Part shown: positions 40,699 to 45,010 of the stretch, piece by piece
Numbering within the stretch: the stretch's first letter is position 1
How the letters are laid out: each line of letters begins with the position of its first letter
Assembly (NCBI GenBank): GCA_021325235.1
Contig: JAJPHN010000033.1
Location: forward strand, 1-45,010
Length of the DNA: 45,010 nt
Direction of reading: 5' to 3'
From: Terriglobia bacterium
GTDB taxonomy: Bacteria > Acidobacteriota > Terriglobia > Bryobacterales > Bryobacteraceae
Translations under genes and position numbers: made by a program
Notes under the pieces: generated by a model
Seen by the model: only the letters and a program-made list of their open reading frames with translations
Database searches by the model: none
Told to the model about the DNA's origin: nothing

Positions 40699-43600
40699 TT
40701 GCTGAAACTGAAGCGCGTCGAAATTCAAGGGTTCAAATCCTTTTACGACCGGACCGAGATGAAGTTCCCGGGTTCGGGGATAGCCGCGGTGGTGGGACCG
40801 AACGGCTGCGGAAAGAGCAATCTGAGCGACGCGATCAGCTGGGTGCTGGGCGAGCAGTCGGCGAAGAGCCTGCGCGGGGCGCGTATGGAGGATGTAATTT
40901 TCGCCGGAACGCGCGACCGGAAGGCGCTGGGGATGGCGTCGGTGACGATGACCCTCGTGCCGGACGAACAGGCGCTCGAGGCCTCGCGGGTGGTGGTTCC
41001 CGGTGACGAGCCTCATATTAGAGAAGACGCGCCGGAAGCGGGAACGGATTCCGAAGCAGACAGCGAAACGGTAACAGTATCGGAAGCGAAACCGCAGCAA
41101 CCGCGCGGGGAGATTACCATTACCCGCCGGCTCTATCGCTCGGGCGAGAGCGAGTACCTGATCAACGGCAAGCAGGCGCGGCTGCGGGATATTCAGGACT
41201 TGTTTCTGGGTACGGGACTGGGTCCGGAGAGCTACGCGATTATCGAGCAGGAGCGGATCGGGCAGATTTTGAGCAACCGTCCGCAGGACCGGCGCGCGGT
41301 GATCGAGGAAGCGGCTGGGATCACGAAGTTCAAGACGCGCAAGCGGCTGGCCGAGGCGAAGCTGGAGAGCGCAAAGCAGAACCTGTCGCGCGTTTTCGAC
41401 ATTTTGGAAGAAGTGACGCGGCAGGCGAACTCGCTGAAGCGGCAGGCCTCGAAGACGAAGCGCTACGGAGAGCTCAGGACGGAGGCGACGGCTTATCTAC
41501 GGCAGCTGCTTACGCTGAAGTTCCGGGCACTCGAACGCGAGATGGCTAGGATCACGATCGAGCTGAATCTGGCGTCGGCGGAACTCGAGAAGATGCAGGC
41601 GGAGATTGCCGGGCAGGAGAGCGCGCAGGAGAAGGTGCTGGCCGCTTCGTATGAAAACGAGCGCGAGCTGACGGAAGCGCGCAAGCAGCTGTCGGATCTG
41701 AAGCTCGAAGCGGAGCGGGTGCGCGGGAAGCTGGAGTATCAAACCAGGCAAATCGAGCGTACGGGGCAGGCGCTCGAGACGGGCCAGCGCGAATGGGAGT
41801 CACTGGGGGCGCAGCAGGCCGAGCGGAGCACGGAACTGGATGCACAGCAGGCGGAACTGGCGCAACTGGAGCAGGTTTTTGCAGAGGCGCAGGCGGAGCT
41901 GAATGCAAAGTCGGCCGAGCGGCAGACAGCGCAGAACGCCTTGCAGGAGCGCGAGCGCTCGCTCGAAGGGCGTCGGCAGGAGGTGATGCGCTTCTACAAC
42001 GAAGCGGGCGGGTTGAAGAATCGCCTCACGCAGCTCGAGGCACAGCTGGCGGGGTTCGATCGCGATGCGAACCGGGCGCGGGCGGAGGAGACGCAATCGG
42101 TGGCGGATCAGGCGCGCATTCAGCAGGCCAAGCAGCAACTTTCCGAACAGCTGGGACAGCGTCAAACAGCGCTGGTCTCGGTGGAAGAGCAGCGCCGGAC
42201 GATTGAAGCCGAACTGCAGCAGGCGCGGGCGGGGGTGCAGGAAGCGCGGGGGGCTGTAGACCGTCTACAAGCGGAAGTTTCGCGGGTGAAGGCGCGCAAG
42301 GATTCGCTCGAGGAGGTGATCCAGCATCGCAGCTACACGACCGAGACGGTGAAGCGACTGTTTACGGCCGTCGAGCGGGGGCGCGCGGAAAATTTTCAGC
42401 CGGTGGGTGTGCTGGCGGATTTTCTCGAAGTGGATTCGCAACTGGAAAAGGCCACCGAAGAGTTTCTGCACGACGAGCTGGAATACGTAGTGGTGCGGAA
42501 CTGGAGCGAGGGCGAGCGCGGCGTGGAACTGATGCGCGGCGATCTGAATGGGCGCGGGACGTTTCTGGTGGAGGATCCGGGGCGCGATGCCGAAGCCGCC
42601 GAGATTCCGCAGCCGCCGCTCGAGAACGGCTTGACGAAACTGCGGGATGCGCTGCGCTGGACTAATGGGCTGTCGCAACTGCCGATCGAGCAGTTGCCGC
42701 GCATTGCGAACTGCTACGTGGCGGGCGACCGAGCACTGGCCCGCGAACTGGCGACACAATTTCCGCACTGCTGGTTTCTGACCCCGGATGGTGTGAACTA
42801 TCACGGTCAATCGGTGAGCGGAGGCAAGAAAACGGGTGCCGGACCGCTGGCGCTGAAGCGTGAATTACGCGAAGTGCAGAAGCTTGCCGGGGCGAAACAA
42901 AGCGAACTGGATGCGGCGCGCACGGCGCTGTCGGAAGGCGAAAAGAAAGCCGCTGCGCTCGCGAGTGAACTCGACCGGCTGCGCGCACAGCAGCAGGCCC
43001 AGGAAAAGGAATTGCTGGCGCTCGATCACGAGAGCCGCAAGCTGGCCGAAGAACTGAATCGCGTGCAGAGCCGGCTTTCGCATGCGCGGCTCGAGTTAGA
43101 GCGTGTCGGGCGGGAACGAGTGAAGGTGGAAGAGAACCTGGCTGCCGATCGCGAAAAGCTGAGCGAGCGCGAACGTCTGCGGGCGGAAGGCGAAGCGGCG
43201 CTCGAAGCGGCGCGGGAAGAGCTTTCCGGGTTGCGCAATGAACTGGGGCGGTTGACGGAAGAGCACGCGACCAAACGCGCCGAACTGGCCGGAATTGAAG
43301 AGCGGCGGCGCGCCTTGACGAACAGCCGGGCGCGGCTCGAGACGCAGATTCGCGATCTGACAAACCGGCGCGCGCATATCGAAGCCGAACAGGAGCGCAT
43401 GAAGCAGGAGCGTGCGCAGCTGGAAGCAAGCAATGCTGAGCTGGCGGGGAAATCGGCGGAGCTGGAAGCGGCTACGGGCGACGTGACCGCGAGGGTGGAA
43501 CAGCTGGCCGTGCGCGAAGCCGAATTACGGTCGCAGTTGGCGGCGGCGGATGAAGATCTCAAGCGGCTGCGGGCGTTGGCGCAGCTGGAACAGGAGAAGC

Positions 43601-44427
43601 GCTCGGAGCGGCAGGTGGCACTCGCGCGCGCGGAGAGCGAACTGAAGCATCTGGAGCAGACCTGTGCGGAAGAGCTCTCGACGACGCTTGCGCAACTGGC
43701 CGAAGCCGCTGGAGAAGAGGAGCCGGTGGTTGTGCTGGAGGAATTGGAGGCGAGCTACGCCGAAGTGCGGCGCAAGATTGAAGCGCTCGGGCCGGTGAAT
43801 CCGACGGCGCTCGAAGAATTCGAGGAGGCGCAGCAGCGCCAGGAATTTCTGGCGGCCCAGCGGCAGGATCTGCTCGATTCAATTCGCGATACGGAGCGCG
43901 CAATCCAGGAGATCGACGCGGAATCGCGCAAACGCTTCGGGGAAGCGTTTCATGCCATTAACGCGAACTTCAAGCAGATGTTCCAGGTGCTCTTTGGCGG
44001 CGGCACGGGCGAGATGCGGCTGACGGACGAAGAGAATCTGGCCGAGTCGGGGATCGATATCGTGGCGTCGCCGCCGGGCAAGCGGCTGCAGAGCGTGCTG
44101 CTGCTGTCGGGCGGGGAGAAATCGCTGACGGCGATGGCGCTGCTGATGTCGATTTTCCAGTACACGCCGAGCCCGTTCTGCATTCTGGACGAAGTGGATG
44201 CGCCGCTGGACGAGCCGAACATCGAGCGGCTGACGCGGCTGCTGCAGAACATGTCGGAGGACACGCAGTTCATCGTGATCACGCATGCCAAGCGCACGAT
44301 GGAAGCGGCGCAGTCGCTCTACGGGGTCACGATGCAGGAGCCGGGCGTGTCGAAGCTGGTTTCGGTGCGGTTTAAGCCGCCGGCGGAAAAGGCGCAGGAG
44401 CGGGAGCTGGTGGCGGCGAGCGCGTAA
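40699..44427 (+). CDS. smc: Chromosome segregation ATPase SMC
   Basis: A 1242-residue SMC protein. TTG 40699, after an AGGAAGG site, gives the canonical MLKLKRVEIQGFKSFYDRTE start; ATG 40654 would add 15 unrelated residues. Walker A GPNGCGKSN is at ~33-41, followed by the head, a long coiled coil, and a hinge at ~540-690 (GVLADFLEVD, GRGTFLVEDP). A second coiled coil follows, then the C-terminal head with signature LLLSGGEKSLTAMALL, Walker B FCILDEVDAPLDEPN and a D-loop/H-loop (FIVITHAKRTMEA). SMC organises and segregates chromosomes with ScpA and ScpB, not in the window. An unusual acidic stretch is inserted in the N-terminal head (residues ~88-136). Confidence 0.96.
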   Translation: MLKLKRVEIQGFKSFYDRTEMKFPGSGIAAVVGPNGCGKSNLSDAISWVLGEQSAKSLRGARMEDVIFAGTRDRKALGMASVTMTLVPDEQALEASRVVVPGDEPHIREDAPEAGTDSEADSETVTVSEAKPQQPRGEITITRRLYRSGESEYLINGKQARLRDIQDLFLGTGLGPESYAIIEQERIGQILSNRPQDRRAVIEEAAGITKFKTRKRLAEAKLESAKQNLSRVFDILEEVTRQANSLKRQASKTKRYGELRTEATAYLRQLLTLKFRALEREMARITIELNLASAELEKMQAEIAGQESAQEKVLAASYENERELTEARKQLSDLKLEAERVRGKLEYQTRQIERTGQALETGQREWESLGAQQAERSTELDAQQAELAQLEQVFAEAQAELNAKSAERQTAQNALQERERSLEGRRQEVMRFYNEAGGLKNRLTQLEAQLAGFDRDANRARAEETQSVADQARIQQAKQQLSEQLGQRQTALVSVEEQRRTIEAELQQARAGVQEARGAVDRLQAEVSRVKARKDSLEEVIQHRSYTTETVKRLFTAVERGRAENFQPVGVLADFLEVDSQLEKATEEFLHDELEYVVVRNWSEGERGVELMRGDLNGRGTFLVEDPGRDAEAAEIPQPPLENGLTKLRDALRWTNGLSQLPIEQLPRIANCYVAGDRALARELATQFPHCWFLTPDGVNYHGQSVSGGKKTGAGPLALKRELREVQKLAGAKQSELDAARTALSEGEKKAAALASELDRLRAQQQAQEKELLALDHESRKLAEELNRVQSRLSHARLELERVGRERVKVEENLAADREKLSERERLRAEGEAALEAAREELSGLRNELGRLTEEHATKRAELAGIEERRRALTNSRARLETQIRDLTNRRAHIEAEQERMKQERAQLEASNAELAGKSAELEAATGDVTARVEQLAVREAELRSQLAAADEDLKRLRALAQLEQEKRSERQVALARAESELKHLEQTCAEELSTTLAQLAEAAGEEEPVVVLEELEASYAEVRRKIEALGPVNPTALEEFEEAQQRQEFLAAQRQDLLDSIRDTERAIQEIDAESRKRFGEAFHAINANFKQMFQVLFGGGTGEMRLTDEENLAESGIDIVASPPGKRLQSVLLLSGGEKSLTAMALLMSIFQYTPSPFCILDEVDAPLDEPNIERLTRLLQNMSEDTQFIVITHAKRTMEAAQSLYGVTMQEPGVSKLVSVRFKPPAEKAQERELVAASA

Positions 44428-44516
44428 GGGCGGTTGCTGTTGGACTCTGTTGCTTGCGCGCAGCTGTTTCTGAGAACGGTCTCCGCAGTTGCAAGAAAAT
44501 GCGACATACTGAAGCG

Positions 44517-44735
44517 ATGGCGATCTCCAGTTCGGTGATTGTTCGCGACGCGGACATCCTGGGCGGTGAGCCGGTGTTTGCAGGGACACGCGTTCCCTTT
44601 CAGGCGCTACTCGACTATCTGGAAGCGGGCGACACACTCGACAGATTTCTTGATCACTTTCCTTCCGTCACTCGCGACATGGCAATAGCTGCGCTGGAGA
44701 ACGCCAAGGAGTCGTCGCTCGACCGGATTGCATGA
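44517..44735 (+). CDS. DUF433 family antitoxin
   Basis: A 72-residue protein starting at ATG 44517. It has the DUF433 signature: Ile-Val-Arg-Asp-Ala-Asp-Ile-Leu-Gly-Gly-Glu-Pro near the N-terminus, VFAGTRVPFQALLDYLEAG, and a C-terminal helix FPSVTRDMAIAALENAK. DUF433 is a small helix-turn-helix family (VapB-like) usually found as antitoxin to a DUF5615 PIN-like toxin, exactly the next gene here, with an ATGA overlap at 44732-44735. Reading further upstream from 44454 adds residues not seen in the family. Likely cytoplasmic and autoregulatory. Confidence 0.9.
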   Translation: MAISSSVIVRDADILGGEPVFAGTRVPFQALLDYLEAGDTLDRFLDHFPSVTRDMAIAALENAKESSLDRIA

Positions 44736-45010
44736 AGGTTGTGCTGGACGAATGCGTTCCGAGACTCTTCTGCAACCAGCTGGTGGGCCACGAATGTCAG
44801 ACCGTGGTTCGTGCCGGATTCAAAAGTAAGAAGAATGGTGAATTGCTGAAGCTGGCAGCCGCGGCTGGTTTCGAGGTTCTTCTGATGGTGGACAGGAGCA
44901 TTCGAGACTGTAACGAAAACTGTGTAAGAGGGCGGAGCCAGGTCACAGTCAGAGCGAGTCGACGGAAGCGAGTTGGAGTCGCTCGCCGAACATCTGCATC
45001 AGCTGATTCA
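44732..45010 (+). CDS. DUF5615 PIN-like toxin, partial at window edge and apparently frameshifted
   Basis: The first ~65 residues match DUF5615 PIN-like proteins: MKVVLDECVPRLF with the acidic Asp-Glu, LVGHECQTV, KKNGELLKLAA and VLLMVDRSIR. In this frame the end becomes basic and unlike the family. Another frame, starting near 44964, encodes SELESLAEHLHQLI, the family C-terminus. Removing a single base from CGGAAG at about 44962-44967 joins the two (VTVRASRR then SELESLAEHLHQLI). The toxin is therefore probably inactivated by a one-base insertion, or there is a sequencing error. The Asp of VDRSIR and the N-terminal Asp/Glu of the PIN active site are intact. The gene continues beyond the window. 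Confidence 0.7.
   Translation, partial: MKVVLDECVPRLFCNQLVGHECQTVVRAGFKSKKNGELLKLAAAAGFEVLLMVDRSIRDCNENCVRGRSQVTVRASRRKRVGVARRTSASADS

Noticed and set aside
1-45010. tRNA/rRNA genes, CRISPR arrays, insertion sequences or prophage
   Set aside because: No spaced direct repeats, transposase motifs, phage structural proteins or cloverleaf-like sequences were recognised by eye; a covariance-model scan would be needed to exclude a short ncRNA.

Overview
The window is a gene-dense, GC-rich bacterial chromosome segment. Gene content suggests an Acidobacteriota member (Solibacter/Bryobacter-like). The reasons are a 1199-residue TonB-type outer-membrane protein with an N-terminal carboxypeptidase-regulatory-like domain, many ATGA/GTGA start-stop overlaps, a caa3-type oxidase with fused subunit II, and a MazF/Doc/DUF433 type of toxin-antitoxin load. 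This taxonomic call is inference from gene families, not a marker gene. I found no rRNA, tRNA, CRISPR array, transposase or phage gene.

Layout. 1-1.7 kb: a mazEF-like pair whose antitoxin N-terminus cannot be recognised, a ydfG-type dehydrogenase, and a broken doc toxin relic. 1.7-4.4 kb (minus): an unknown membrane-anchored protein, cstA, and a 55-residue ybdD/yjiX gene overlapping cstA by 4 nt. 4.5-6.5 kb: two half-size EamA/SMR-like transporters and a CaCA-type exchanger. 6.5-9.9 kb: nadB (minus) diverging from aroB-ubiE/menG. 9.9-16.3 kb (minus): the TonB-type receptor with a recognisable promoter, an FHA-GAF sigma-54 activator, and ttcA. 16.4-20 kb: a very large fused GltD/PyrK-like flavoprotein. 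20-23 kb: a DUF4142 protein diverging from a secreted GH13 amylase coupled to a DUF2959 lipoprotein. 23.2-25 kb (minus): an ECF41-type sigma factor, a SnoaL-like protein and a membrane protein, all overlapping.

25.2-33.4 kb is the most striking block. Nine tightly packed plus-strand genes encode a XoxF-type PQQ alcohol dehydrogenase carrying the lanthanide-type Asp-x-Asp signature, a XoxJ/MoxJ-like binding protein, a lipoprotein cytochrome c, cytochrome oxidase subunits II (with fused cytochrome c), I and III, a small membrane protein, CtaG, and another lipoprotein cytochrome c. Together they look like a self-contained periplasmic alcohol-to-oxygen electron-transfer chain expressed as one unit.

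33.4-45 kb: a TPR protein, an orphan MacB-like permease, an ACMSD-like amidohydrolase, a YcxB-like protein, a membrane-anchored SpoIIE-type phosphatase, an unknown membrane protein, an alpha/beta hydrolase, smc, and a DUF433/DUF5615 toxin-antitoxin pair whose toxin appears frameshifted at the window edge.

At larger scale, the plus strand appears C-rich between about 16.4 and 35.7 kb and G-rich on both sides, largely independent of gene direction. This is compatible with an inverted or relocated segment.
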